Source: Archangium violaceum
GTDB lineage: Bacteria; Myxococcota; Myxococcia; Myxococcales; Myxococcaceae
Reading direction: 5' to 3'
Length of the DNA: 64,000 nucleotides
NCBI RefSeq assembly: GCF_016887565.1
Contig: NZ_CP069396.1
Span: 1,949,001-2,013,000 of the forward strand
Each line of letters begins with the position of its first letter. The stretch's first letter is position 1. Below the pieces are notes generated by a model. The model searched no databases, was not told where the DNA came from, and worked only from the letters and a program-made list of their open reading frames with translations. The position numbers and the translations under genes are program-made. Below, piece by piece: positions 20,001-28,266 of the stretch.

Positions 20001-22081
20001 ATGGAGCGGGCCGCCAGCCGGTGCAGCTCCCGGCGCTGCTCGGGCCGCAGCAGCCCCAGCAGGGCCTCGCGCAGCTTGTCGTGGACGAAGGTGTAGCGGC
20101 CGCCCGCGCCCTCCCAGAGCATGTGCCGGCGCCGGGGCTCCACCAGCGCGGTGGCCACCTGCTCGCGTGGCGTGGCCGACAGGGAGGCCACCCGCTCCAG
20201 GTCGAAGTTCTTGCCCAGCACCGCGCCCACGGACAGCAGGCGCAGCGCCTCCGGTGGCAGCAGCTTGAGGCGGCGCACCAGGAAGGAGGCGGCCTGTCGC
20301 GAGGAGCGCACGTGGGCCATGGCCTCCGGGTCCACCTGCCAGCCCCGCGGGCCCGGCACCAGCGCGCCGTCCTCCACCAGCCCGTGCAGCACCGCCGAGG
20401 CCATGAAGGGGTTGCCCTCGGACAGGCGCCCCACCAGGTCGGTGGCCTCGCGCGGCAGGTTGCCGGCCATGGACTCCAGCATCCGGGCCACCTCGGTCGT
20501 CCCGAAGGTCGCCAGCCGCAGGTGGGCGTCCGGGTTGAGCCGGCGCAGCACGTGCCCCGGCCCCACCTCCTCGGTGCGGAAGGACACGACGATCATCACG
20601 TGCCCCACCGCGTCGCGGTGCGCCTGCTGCCAGTTCTCCAGCGCCCGGAGCGTCAGCTCGTCGGCCCACTGGCAGTCATCGAGCAGCACCACGGTGGGCT
20701 CCGTCTCGGTGCCCAGCGAGCCCAGCAGCGTGGTGAGGGCGAGGATGCCGCGGCTCTCGCCCAGGGACTCGGGGCCCAGGCCCTGCTGTTGGGCGGGGCG
20801 CAACACCGGCTGCAACTGGGGCAGCACGGTGCAGACCACCGCCGCCTGGTCCACCAGCCGCTCTCGCAGCAACTCCGCCAGGGCGGGCCGCTCCCTGGCC
20901 GCCGCGGCGATGCCTCCGGCCACGTCCGCGAAGAGCTGGAAGGGCCGCTGCGCGGATTGGGCGAGCGCCTGGCCCTGCAGCACCCAGATGCGGTGCTGGC
21001 GGGCGCGCGTGGCGAACTCCTCCAGCAGCCGGCTCTTGCCGCCTCCGCTCTCGGCCTCCACCACCAGCATCCGCCCCGGCTCGGTGCGGGTGCGCTCCAA
21101 CTCGCGCTCCAGCAGCGCCAGCTCCTCGTGACGGCCCACGAAGGAGGGCTCGGTGAGGCTGTGGCGCATGTCGTGCGCGCCCGCCACCAGCTCCGGGTCC
21201 AGCTCGCCCCGCGACAGGGCCTTCTCGATGGCCTGCAGGTCCTCGCGCGCGGACTCGGCGGACTGGTAGCGGTCCTGCGGGTCCGTCTGCAACAGCCGCG
21301 CGACGACCTCCTCCAGGGCCCGGGGTACCTCGATGCCGACACCGCGCAGCCGGGGCCGCGGGGTGAGGTGCTGTCGGAGCACCTCGCCCACGGAGGTGCC
21401 GTCGAAGGCGGGGTGGCCGGCGAGTGCCTCGAAGAGGACGGCGCCCAGCGCGTACAGGTCCGAAGTGGTCTCCACCGGACGGTTGAGCAGACCGGCCTGC
21501 TCGGGCGAGAGGTAGCGCGCGGTGCCCACCGGCAGGTCGCGCAGGGACGGGTCCAACCGTTCACTGCGCGCCAGTCCGAAGTCCACCAGGGTGGCCCGGG
21601 TGAGCGTGGGACGGCCCTCGACGATGATGTTGGAGGGCTTGACGTCGCGGTGGATGATGCCGTGCGAGTGCGCCTCGGCGAGCGCGGCCAGCACACACTG
21701 GCCCACGGTGAGCGCCTCCGGCACGGACAGGGTTCCGCTGGCGAGCCGTTCCTGGAGTGACACTCCGGCCACGAAGGGCGTGACGAGGAAGAGGAGGTCT
21801 CCCCCCGTCCCGAAATGGAGCACGGGCACCAGGTAGGGGCTGTGCAGGGTGCGCAGCACCTGGGCCTCGTGTTCCAATCTCTGTCTGGAGACGGGCACCA
21901 GGGAGGCGGCGGGTGTCGTCTTGATGACGAGCCGAGCCCCCGTGTGCAGGTCCACCCCGAGCCACGTGGTGATGCCACGGCCCTGCTTGATGCGCTGGGT
22001 CAATTCAAAGCGATTGCCCAGTCGCCTGCCGGGATGCGCCCCTTCCAGAGAGGGTCCAGCCTGTTCGTAGCCCTCCGCCAT
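17096..22081 (-). CDS. Hybrid Ser/Thr kinase - AAA ATPase - TPR - GAF - histidine kinase
   Basis: 1661 residues from the ATG at 22081, preceded by GGGGGAGGG. Order: eukaryotic-like kinase (~24-285; Lys54 in LVIKTT, HRDVKPSN, DFGLAR; Gly-rich loop is degenerate, KQGRGITT); AAA/predicted ATPase domain (~330-620; Walker A ESGGGKSR, Walker B VVLLDDCQWAD); a long TPR-like helical region (~700-1240); GAF domain (~1270-1410); HisKA/HATPase (phospho-acceptor His ~1434 in HELKTPLTSL, N box NLLTNASKYG, DEGIGI, GFGIGLWIV). This layout is known from cyanobacterial and myxobacterial two-component hybrids. No receiver gene is adjacent, so its response regulator is elsewhere. Its stop overlaps the convergent methyltransferase stop by 4 bases. 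Cytoplasmic: no membrane segment. Confidence 0.92.
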   Translation of the reverse strand: MAEGYEQAGPSLEGAHPGRRLGNRFELTQRIKQGRGITTWLGVDLHTGARLVIKTTPAASLVPVSRQRLEHEAQVLRTLHSPYLVPVLHFGTGGDLLFLVTPFVAGVSLQERLASGTLSVPEALTVGQCVLAALAEAHSHGIIHRDVKPSNIIVEGRPTLTRATLVDFGLARSERLDPSLRDLPVGTARYLSPEQAGLLNRPVETTSDLYALGAVLFEALAGHPAFDGTSVGEVLRQHLTPRPRLRGVGIEVPRALEEVVARLLQTDPQDRYQSAESAREDLQAIEKALSRGELDPELVAGAHDMRHSLTEPSFVGRHEELALLERELERTRTEPGRMLVVEAESGGGKSRLLEEFATRARQHRIWVLQGQALAQSAQRPFQLFADVAGGIAAAARERPALAELLRERLVDQAAVVCTVLPQLQPVLRPAQQQGLGPESLGESRGILALTTLLGSLGTETEPTVVLLDDCQWADELTLRALENWQQAHRDAVGHVMIVVSFRTEEVGPGHVLRRLNPDAHLRLATFGTTEVARMLESMAGNLPREATDLVGRLSEGNPFMASAVLHGLVEDGALVPGPRGWQVDPEAMAHVRSSRQAASFLVRRLKLLPPEALRLLSVGAVLGKNFDLERVASLSATPREQVATALVEPRRRHMLWEGAGGRYTFVHDKLREALLGLLRPEQRRELHRLAARSIAANPPVDPFELAYHFDAAGEHAQALPHALVAAERAREQFALETSELNYRMAERGASHADAGTRFRVAAGLGDVLMLRGRYDAAQQHLQLAQTLARDRLEQARIWSKLGELAFKRNNMEETIAALKQGLWLLGRWVPRSSVMYALGALWELVVQTGHTLMPRLLLARHSLEHSEEDLLAIHFYSRMTYSSWYFGSPVATFWTHLREVNTAERYPPTAELAQAYSEHAPMLTMIPWFQRATAYAEKSLAIRRELGDVWGQGQSLHFYGLGLYAAGRFEESLEKCREAVRLLERTGDRWEVNNAHYQYALALYRLGRLKEALESAQRLHGAALAIDDQYAVRLSLEVWAKASLGRIPRSLLEGSLANPGQDTQTHANTLLAEALRLLREGDTTGAVAMLEKADRLVEHAHLRHEYVATIVPWLLTALRIQAEGASPLAPSVRAAAMKRADKVARRAYKLARSYRNNLAHVLRERGLLAAMAGHPRRARRWLEQSLEVAEELKMRHEHAQTLQALGLVGRELGWPGAASFLETATRELQAMEQDLGTEPSETQPLPESPGTLSLVDRFPRVLEAGRLIASALTREAVFDAVRHSMMELLRAEHCVVFEPEALLPEDELAAAGVGRTAIARALETGRPTVMGQGMPGGVSESMELLGVRSLLCAPIQVRGKTVACVCVSHRQVGELFGEDEERLASFVCILAGTALENAEGFERMAALSEERGRLYREEQEAVRRRDDFLSIAAHELKTPLTSLQLHIQGLMSQVRQGLERLPPERLGAKLESANLQTQRLGKLVNELLDISRIAQGQLLAKLEDVDLVQVVRGVVERSREAMARAECEPRLHLPPSLVGHWDAMRLEQVVVNLLTNASKYGAGRPIEITVDGDDTVARLRVRDEGIGIAPEDAARIFERFERAVSVRHYGGFGIGLWIVREIVQALGGTIEVDSAPGQGATFTVTLPRRGPEEPRGGNGPH

Positions 22082-22103
22082 CAATGCCCTCCCCCTCTGG
22101 TCA

Positions 22104-22120
22104 CACCACCGACGGTGGTG
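22104..22120. promoter_or_regulatory. Perfect dyad just upstream of the hybrid kinase gene
   Basis: CACCACCG-A-CGGTGGTG, an 8-bp perfect inverted repeat with a 1-base centre, 23 bp before the kinase ATG on the minus strand. Placed in the probable leader, it could be an operator or mRNA hairpin covering the ribosome-site approach. Confidence 0.4.
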
Positions 22121-22296
22121 GGGTCGGCGCGTCATCGACAAGCTTGGGACCGTGGTGGGCGGTGCCAAGGGGGGCGAGGCTGCTCCGTGCGCCAGAGGGT
22201 AGGGTGCATCAAATGGACAGCGCTCTCCGCCCGTGCATCCCCTCGGGCACGGCTTCAGGCGCTCGTGCCGTCATCTGGAGGGCAGGCGGGCGGGCA

Positions 22297-23016
22297 TCAC
22301 TTCCGGTGCACGTCCTGGAAGGCGAGCATGTCGGTCAACCGCTGCTCGCGGGCGTCATCGAAACCACAGGAGGCATCCCACGTGGGCGGGTTGTCGTAGG
22401 TGCCGAACAGCATGTCCCACCAGACGATGTCCCCGTAGTTGTTCCGGTGCTTGCCGTATTCGTGGTGGATGCGGTGCATCTCCGGACGCTGGAAGATGAA
22501 GCCCACCCAGCGGGGCGTGCGCACGTTGGTGTGGTAGAAGAACTCGCCCAGCGCGGTGCAGGCCGTGTAGACGGCGCCGGCCGCGGGGCTCAGCCCCAGC
22601 ACGGTGTAGACGAGCAGGCCGCCGATGATGGAGTTGGCCACCATCTCCAGCGGGTGCTTGTAGAAGCTGGTGATGACCTCCAGGCGCCGCGGGCTGTGGT
22701 GGATCTGATGGAAGAGGCGCCAGAGGATGTCGCTCTCGTGCCGGAGCCGGTGCCACCAATAGAAGACGAAGGTGGCGATGACGTAGGCGAGCACGCCACC
22801 GGCCAGCGGAGACAGGTGGTGCGACAGGTGGAAGAGCGAGCGCGCCGACAGCCAGCGCTCCCAGGTGAAGCCGGCGAGCACCACGACGCCCACCTGCACC
22901 AGGTTGATGACCACGACACGCAGATGCCAGGAGCGCACGCGCGGCAGCCGCCAGCCGCGGAAGAGGTGCTCGATGACGAAACAGATGGCGGCGATACCGA
23001 GGAGCATCGGAAGCAT
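22297..23016 (-). CDS. Sterol desaturase / fatty acid hydroxylase family membrane enzyme
   Basis: 239 residues with four to five hydrophobic helices and the three histidine clusters of the family: YWWHRLRHESD, HQIHHSP, and HRIHHEYGKH. These bind a di-iron centre that hydroxylates or desaturates lipid substrates with O2. It is of the short bacterial type. The C-terminus is cytoplasmic and hydrophilic. The gene is divergent from a winged-helix regulator (23196-24080) with a perfect 25-bp palindrome between, which suggests that the regulator controls it. Substrate (sterol, carotenoid, fatty acid or alkylglycerol) cannot be told. The start ATG at 23016 is followed at once by a hydrophobic helix. 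Confidence 0.85.
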   Translation of the reverse strand: MLPMLLGIAAICFVIEHLFRGWRLPRVRSWHLRVVVINLVQVGVVVLAGFTWERWLSARSLFHLSHHLSPLAGGVLAYVIATFVFYWWHRLRHESDILWRLFHQIHHSPRRLEVITSFYKHPLEMVANSIIGGLLVYTVLGLSPAAGAVYTACTALGEFFYHTNVRTPRWVGFIFQRPEMHRIHHEYGKHRNNYGDIVWWDMLFGTYDNPPTWDASCGFDDAREQRLTDMLAFQDVHRK

Positions 23017-23134
23017 GGGGACCCCCCTTCGAGTGATGCGAGGTGTACGCGTGACGGGCCCGCCGCTTCACGCCCGGCGTACAGACAGTGTCACCTCGGC
23101 CCGGGGAGGGGACCCTCCGGACCCGGTTTTCACC

Positions 23135-23159
23135 AACTGGTCTGACTGTCAGACCAGTT
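23135..23159. promoter_or_regulatory. Perfect 11-bp inverted repeat: probable operator
   Basis: AACTGGTCTGA (23135-23145), spacer CTG, TCAGACCAGTT (23149-23159): all 11 positions pair. It is AT-richer than the flanks, 36 bp before the regulator ATG and 119 bp before the desaturase start, the classic place for an autoregulatory operator of a divergent gene pair. A dimeric winged-helix or TetR-type protein would fit a 25-bp site of this form. Confidence 0.7.
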
Positions 23160-23195
23160 CGCGCGAAACGGCCCCGGACCTGACATCCTCGTGGC

Positions 23196-24080
23196 ATGAG
23201 CCGGACTCCCTCGCTCGCGGATCGTCTCGGGCATGTGACCACGCAGGCCACCTTCGTCCAGGCGGCGCTCCTGGCCGCGCATGGTGCCGGAGCCCGTACA
23301 GGAGGCTTCCGCGCCTCCGACGTGCGCTTCTTCTTCCTCCTCTTCACCAACTGGGTGGAACACGACGTCACGCGGCCCTCGCAGGACATCGACCTCACGC
23401 AGGTGCGCCGGACCCTGGAGCGGTTGTGCCGGAGCGGGTGGGCCGAGCCGAGGGACGACGCGGCACGGGGACGGAAGTCGCCCCGGGGCCAGCGCTACGT
23501 GTTGACGGAGGAGGGGGTGGTGTCCCTCGCGGAGGAGCTCGCGGACCTGGACCGGGCGCCGCTCGACGAGACGCTCTTCGTGGCGTGCTTCGCGGCCAGC
23601 TACCTGGAGGCCGTCCTGGCGCGTGTGCGGGGACAGGCGCCCGCGCTCAGCACACCGGCGCGGCGGCGCGTGGCGCGGATGTTGGATCCCTCGCGCATCC
23701 TCCGCGAGGCCCGGCGGAGCACGGCGGCCGTCCTCGCGGACCTGGAGGAGCGCGTACGCTCCAGCCTCGTCTTCGAGGAGGCGGCGAGGGACGCCCTGGC
23801 GAAAGAGGCCTCCGCGGAGGAGGTGGCGCGGCGGTGGGAGTCACTCGGCTCCTACCAGTTGCACCGGGTGCGCCCCCTGGCCGAGGTGCTGCTCGGGCTT
23901 CCGGATGACCTGCGGCGCTTCGAGCTCGAGAAGGGGATGGGCGTGCGCGCGCGCCTGCTCTTCGCGCCCCTGGCCGAGCGGGCCCGCGCGGAGCTGGCGC
24001 TGCTCGAGAGGCTTGAGCAGCAGTTGAGCTCGCGCGAGCCCTCGCGGAATCTCGAGGGCGGCACGAAGCCGGGGCGCTAG
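23196..24080 (+). CDS. Probable winged-helix (PaaX-like) transcriptional regulator
   Basis: 294 residues, soluble. Residues ~25-115 read as a winged helix: [14 protein letters not shown], then [21 protein letters not shown] (recognition-helix pattern), a basic wing [18 protein letters not shown], as in PaaX and other replication/repression wHTH proteins. The remaining 180 residues are helical, rich in Arg/Glu/Ala, and probably mediate effector binding or dimerisation. Family membership is not certain. It is divergent from the sterol-desaturase-family gene, with the perfect palindrome at 23135-23159 in between. It ends with a CTAG shared with the convergent collagen-like gene. Confidence 0.6.
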   Translation: MSRTPSLADRLGHVTTQATFVQAALLAAHGAGARTGGFRASDVRFFFLLFTNWVEHDVTRPSQDIDLTQVRRTLERLCRSGWAEPRDDAARGRKSPRGQRYVLTEEGVVSLAEELADLDRAPLDETLFVACFAASYLEAVLARVRGQAPALSTPARRRVARMLDPSRILREARRSTAAVLADLEERVRSSLVFEEAARDALAKEASAEEVARRWESLGSYQLHRVRPLAEVLLGLPDDLRRFELEKGMGVRARLLFAPLAERARAELALLERLEQQLSSREPSRNLEGGTKPGR

Positions 24081-24928
24081 AAATCCCCGTTGAACGTCCC
24101 GGTGAGCCGGATGTGGCTCTTGCCCGCCTCGCTGCAGGTGGCATCGAGGCTGACGCTCCAGCTCGGAACCTCCGAGTTCCAGGTGACGGTGCCCGTCCAG
24201 GCCGAACAGCTCTTCGTGCTGTCCGCGTTGCCCAGGTACAGGGTCGCCCTCGTGTCCGGGAGGGTGATGCGCTCCCCTGGCGTGGTCATGGGTCGCTTCA
24301 GGATCAAATAGATGTAGTTCGTGGTGGACGAGGGGCATGTCGTGCTGCCCCAGTTCGGGTAGAGCACCACCGTGAAGTTGGCATCCTGAGCGCACGACGT
24401 GGTCGCGCTGCAGTAGGGTTGTCCCTCGATTGCGTAGGAGTAGTTGCTGCCGCTCAGCGCCGGGTTGGTGAAACTCCAGCTGCACGTCGGCTTCGTCGGC
24501 CGGCAGCATGCGGTCGAACCCGTAGCGCAATGGTCGCTGAAGCACCCCATGGGGTTCGTCGTGCTTGCTCCGGTGCAGTTGTTGACGAGCACGGCATCGG
24601 AGCCTGTCTTCGTGCAGGACCAGAGCTTCGTGCCCTCGCAGAAGGAGTTACCCGGCGTGCAGATGGCGGGACCGAGACCTCCAGCGGGCCCTTGTGGACC
24701 TTGTGGACCTTGGGGTCCCTGAGGGCCCTGGGGTCCTGGTGGACCACCCGCGGGGCCCACCGGTCCCTGTGGCCCCGGGGTGCCCTGCGGCCCCTGAATC
24801 CCCTGAGGGCCCTGGGGTCCTTGAGGGCCCTGGGGTCCCTTGGGCCCTTCCGCGCACGCGCCCAGAACACTCCCGACCATCAGCGTGAGCAGCACTCCGC
24901 GGATGCACTTCTTCGCGTCTTCGTTCAT
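24077..24928 (-). CDS. Collagen-like surface lipoprotein
   Basis: 283 residues from the ATG at 24928; a GTG 12 bases upstream is in frame and also possible. Signal peptide with lipobox SVLGAC. Immediately after it come about twenty Gly-X-Y triplets ([19 protein letters not shown] type, residues ~30-92, with one interruption at GGPPGPQ), predicted to form a collagen-like triple helix. The C-terminal ~190 residues are a Cys-rich globular part (14 or more Cys) without a recognised fold. Bacterial collagen-like proteins form trimeric stalks on cell surfaces or spores. Repeats are Gln-rich rather than Lys/Asp-rich. Its CTAG stop overlaps the convergent regulator stop. Confidence 0.8.
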   Translation of the reverse strand: MNEDAKKCIRGVLLTLMVGSVLGACAEGPKGPQGPQGPQGPQGIQGPQGTPGPQGPVGPAGGPPGPQGPQGPQGPQGPQGPAGGLGPAICTPGNSFCEGTKLWSCTKTGSDAVLVNNCTGASTTNPMGCFSDHCATGSTACCRPTKPTCSWSFTNPALSGSNYSYAIEGQPYCSATTSCAQDANFTVVLYPNWGSTTCPSSTTNYIYLILKRPMTTPGERITLPDTRATLYLGNADSTKSCSAWTGTVTWNSEVPSWSVSLDATCSEAGKSHIRLTGTFNGDF

Positions 24929-24995
24929 GAGGGCGCGCACACTAAACGGGGCTCCAGGAGTGCTGGAACCCCGAAGGGTGTCTCGCGGCCCGCCG

Positions 24996-27896
24996 CTACT
25001 TGTACTCCACCGTCAGGACGGCTCCGGCTCCCTCTGAGAGGAACAGATAGGCCGTGCCACTTTGACTCTGTGTGAATTGGAGTCGGGCCTGCGTCTTGCC
25101 CGTCTTGCTGATGGCGGCGAGTCCCGAGGCGTTGAAGTCCGTGGAGCTCTGGGCGCCGGTGGTGAACTTGACGAGGTTCGCCACGCTGGTGGCGGTGGCC
25201 GCGGCGGCCCAGTCGGTGGTCTCGGTGGCGGCGGTGCCGAACGTCCCGTTCTTCAGGTCGAGGGTCAGCGTGTTGGGGGTGGGGTCCGCCCAGGGGTCAC
25301 CCGAAGCGGAGGACAGCGTCACCTTGAGCGAGGCCCGGACGAGCGTGGCGGTGTCCGGAAGGGAGGAGGTGTCGAACGAGAAGAAGGAGCGGTTGTGCTT
25401 GGCATCCGAGCCCTTGCCGAGGGCGGGGGTGCTGAAGGTGCCCACCGCCGCGGAGCTTCCGTCCGCGTTCGCCTTCACGTACCCGTCATCCGCCGTGATG
25501 CTGTTGAACGTGACGATCGTCGTCGCGCCGGCGGCGCCGTTGCTCACGCTCACCGAGGTGTCGTTGTCCGTGCTCACGTTGTTCGCGGCGTCATAGGCCT
25601 TGGCCATGAGCGAGTGTGCGCCGTTGGCCGCGCCCGCCGTGTTCCAGGTGAAGACGTAGGGAGCCGCCGTGTCGGTGCTGGCCAGCGAGCCGTTCACGTA
25701 GAACTCGACCTTCGTCACGCCGGCCGTGTCCGAGGCGCTCGCCGTCACGTCGACAGTGCCGCTGACGGTGGCGGCGTTGGCCGGAGCGGTCACGTTGATG
25801 GAGGGAGCCGCCGTGTCGAACGAGGTGCTCGGCGGGCCGATGGTGATGCCATCCACCCATGCCTTCGCCCGGGTGATGTTCGAGCCGCTGTCCGTCGCCG
25901 TGACGACGAACTTCAGGATGACGTTGCGGTTGGCGTAGGCGGAGAGGTCGATGTCCGCGCGCTGCGTCCAGTTGGACTCGGAGATGGTGCCCAGACCGCT
26001 CTTCGTCACCGAGTCCACCACGTGGTCGGTGCCGTCGTTGACGACGACGCGGAAGGCCGCGGACGCGGAGGTGTTGGCGCCGGAGAGGTCCAGCTTGCGC
26101 CAGTAGGTCAGCCGCGGGTTGGCCGTCAGCGCCACCGCGACGCTCGCGGTGCGGGTGACGGTGTTGAAGGCCGGCGTGGCGGAGCCCAGGATGGACTTGC
26201 TCCCCGTCATGCCCGTCTGATCGCTGGCATCCAGCGCCCACTCGGTGAGGCTCCAGCCCGCGTTGTCGGGGCCGTTGTTGGAGAAGCGCTCGGTGAAGCG
26301 CACCGAGCCCTGGTCCACCGTCACCGAGACCGCACCGGAGAGCGCGGTGTTGCCCGCGGCGTCCGAGGCCCGGGCCTGGAGGGTGTGGAGGCCGGTGGCG
26401 TAGGACGTGGTGTTCCAGCTGTACTGGTAGGGCCCGGCCTGCTGCGCTGGCACGCCCTGGCCCACCACGGTGCCGTCGATGAGGAACTCGACCTTCGTCA
26501 CCCCGATGTCATCCGACGCGGTGGCGGCGAGGTTGATGGCCCCGGCCACGGTGGCACCGGCGGTGGGGAAGGTGATGGCCACGGTGGGCGGCGAGGTGTC
26601 CGAGATGCCGCCCGTCACGGTGACGGAGACGGTGCTGGAGGTCGCCGTGTTGCCCGAGGTGTCATGGGCCCTGGCCACCAGGGTATGGGTGCCATTGGTC
26701 GCCGCCGCGGTGTTCCAGCTGTACTCGAAGGGCGACGCCGTGTCGGTGCCGACCAGGGTGTTGTCGATGGAGAACTCGACCTTGGAGACGCCCACGTTGT
26801 CCGTGGCGTTGGCGGTCACCTTCACCGTGCCGCTCACGGAGGCGCCGTTGGCCGGCGCGGAGAGGCTGACGGTGGGGGCCACCGTGTCCGAGTTGTCGAG
26901 CCCGAAGAACTTCGCCACGTACCAGGTGGAGCAGATGTCCGTGTCGAGCACGAAGGCGCCCGCGGTGCCGCACGCCACGCTGGTGCCGGGGAACTTGTAG
27001 GCCGGGTCGACCGCCGTGCCGTGCCCCATGCCGGTGATGGCGTAGGTCTCCACCAGCGCGGTGCCCGCGGCGTTCTTGTAGACCTTGTGCGGGTAGCCGG
27101 CGACCGTCTCGCTGACATCCGCCGTCATGTCGATGCCGTGCACCGACGTCCACTGCTCGAGCGCCTCCGTCTGGTTGGTGTTCTTCACGGTGTAGTCCGA
27201 CGTGCCGTGCCAGATGGAGATCTTCGGATAGGGGCCGGTGTAGCCGGCGTACGCGTTGCGGACCAGGTCCCCCCACTGCTGGGGCGTCTTGTCCGTGCCC
27301 GGGCTCATGCAGGAGAAGGCATTGGTCATCGTGGTCGCGCACTTGTACGGGATGCCCGCCATGATGGCGGCCCCGGAGAAGACGTCCGGGTAGACCGCGG
27401 CCATGACGTGCGTCATCGCGGCTCCCGCCGACAGGCCGGTGACGAAGACGCGGCTCGCGTCGATGGCGTGGTCGGTCTTCATCTTGTCGACCATCTGCTT
27501 GATGGAGAGCGCTTCGCCCTGCCCGCGCGCGATGTCCCCCGGCTCGAACCAGTTGAAGCAGGTGTTCTGGTTGTTGGCGCTCAGCTGCTCCGGGTAGAGC
27601 ACGTAGAACTTGAGCTGATCGGCCAGGGCGTTCCAGCCCGTGAGGGTATAGCCGTCCGCCGTCTGGGTGCACCCGTGCATCGCCACCACCAGCGGGGCGT
27701 TGGCGGGCACGTTGGCCGGCACGTACTTCCACATCCTCAGGTTGCCGGGGTTGGTCCCGAAGCTCGTCACCTGCGTCAGACTGCTGCGCGTCGTCCCCAA
27801 GGGAGGCGACTCTTCTGGTGGCGGTAGCCCCTCGCATCCGAAGACCGCCAGAGCGAGAAGTGCTCCCACGACTCCGTCGAAACGTCGTTTCTGCAT
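24996..27896 (-). CDS. Secreted PHB depolymerase-type esterase with Ig-like and DNRLRE domains
   Basis: 966 residues; ATG at 27896 with CCAGGGAGGACACC before it. Lipobox LALAVFGC (Cys21). The catalytic domain (~45-330) is of the esterase PHB depolymerase family (LpqC type): oxyanion region [12 protein letters not shown], nucleophile Ser156 in GLSAGAAM, and [13 protein letters not shown] typical of the family. Three bacterial Ig-like repeats follow (units starting [37 protein letters not shown]), with a jelly-roll-like insert between the second and third, and a C-terminal DNRLRE beta domain (~830-966). Extracellular hydrolysis of polyhydroxyalkanoate or other polyesters is likely; feruloyl/acetylxylan esterase activity is an alternative in this family. 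Confidence 0.85.
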   Translation of the reverse strand: MQKRRFDGVVGALLALAVFGCEGLPPPEESPPLGTTRSSLTQVTSFGTNPGNLRMWKYVPANVPANAPLVVAMHGCTQTADGYTLTGWNALADQLKFYVLYPEQLSANNQNTCFNWFEPGDIARGQGEALSIKQMVDKMKTDHAIDASRVFVTGLSAGAAMTHVMAAVYPDVFSGAAIMAGIPYKCATTMTNAFSCMSPGTDKTPQQWGDLVRNAYAGYTGPYPKISIWHGTSDYTVKNTNQTEALEQWTSVHGIDMTADVSETVAGYPHKVYKNAAGTALVETYAITGMGHGTAVDPAYKFPGTSVACGTAGAFVLDTDICSTWYVAKFFGLDNSDTVAPTVSLSAPANGASVSGTVKVTANATDNVGVSKVEFSIDNTLVGTDTASPFEYSWNTAAATNGTHTLVARAHDTSGNTATSSTVSVTVTGGISDTSPPTVAITFPTAGATVAGAINLAATASDDIGVTKVEFLIDGTVVGQGVPAQQAGPYQYSWNTTSYATGLHTLQARASDAAGNTALSGAVSVTVDQGSVRFTERFSNNGPDNAGWSLTEWALDASDQTGMTGSKSILGSATPAFNTVTRTASVAVALTANPRLTYWRKLDLSGANTSASAAFRVVVNDGTDHVVDSVTKSGLGTISESNWTQRADIDLSAYANRNVILKFVVTATDSGSNITRAKAWVDGITIGPPSTSFDTAAPSINVTAPANAATVSGTVDVTASASDTAGVTKVEFYVNGSLASTDTAAPYVFTWNTAGAANGAHSLMAKAYDAANNVSTDNDTSVSVSNGAAGATTIVTFNSITADDGYVKANADGSSAAVGTFSTPALGKGSDAKHNRSFFSFDTSSLPDTATLVRASLKVTLSSASGDPWADPTPNTLTLDLKNGTFGTAATETTDWAAAATATSVANLVKFTTGAQSSTDFNASGLAAISKTGKTQARLQFTQSQSGTAYLFLSEGAGAVLTVEYK

Positions 27897-28266
27897 GGTG
27901 TCCTCCCTGGAAAGGGGAGGTAATGCCTTATCACAAGTCTTTGAATTCCTCTTATCCAGCTCTGTGAAAGGGAATGGACCCGTGTCTGACGCGCAATGTC
28001 AAAGCGGTGGCCGCGAGGGGGCGCGGACATGAATCTATCATCAAGTAAACATGAATCTGACGTCAGGTGGAGGGAGGGGGCATGACGCGCAATGTCAAAC
28101 CCGGAGGGGCCTTGCGGACATGAACCTGACATCATGTAAACATGAATCTGGCATCAGGTGGCGCTAGGATGCCGCCGCCGCCCGTGAGGGCCGGCCTCCG
28201 GGAAGTGCCGCCCGCCTCGGGTGGGGTCGGCACTCCCGTCTTCCCTTACCCCCCAGGAGTCACCTC
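27897..28266. other. Divergent intergenic region holding a tandem repeat
   Basis: 370 bases between the PHB depolymerase and lipase genes, AT-richer near 27920-28060. It must hold both promoters. The repeat at 27987-28161 occupies the middle. Lipase ribosome site: CCCAGGAGTCACCTC before 28267. Confidence 0.6.
27987..28161. repeat. Two-copy ~95-bp tandem repeat with four ACATGAAYCTGRCATCA-like boxes
   Basis: Copy 1: TGACGCGCAATGTCAAA at 27987-28003 and boxes ACATGAATCTATCATCA (28027) and ACATGAATCTGACGTCAGG (28049). Copy 2: the same 17-mer at 28083-28099 and boxes ACATGAACCTGACATCA (28118) and ACATGAATCTGGCATCAGG (28140). Box spacing is 22 bases within each copy and 91 between copies. CTGACGTCAG (28057-28066) and CATGT-AA-ACATG (28133-28144) are perfect palindromes. 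May be an operator array or remnant end of an insertion sequence with repeated transposase sites. Confidence 0.75.

Noticed and set aside
17744-21760. 1338-residue open frame antisense to the hybrid kinase gene
   Set aside because: It is Arg/His/Gln/Gly-rich without domains, an effect of GC-rich codons on the opposite strand; the kinase on the minus strand has all its motifs.
25062-27827. 921-residue open frame antisense to the PHB depolymerase gene
   Set aside because: Low-complexity Val/Arg/Gly/His sequence with no motif; the minus-strand gene is complete with signal peptide and catalytic Ser.
27987-28161. Complete insertion sequence
   Set aside because: Repeated boxes suggest an IS end, but there is no transposase and no second end within the gap.
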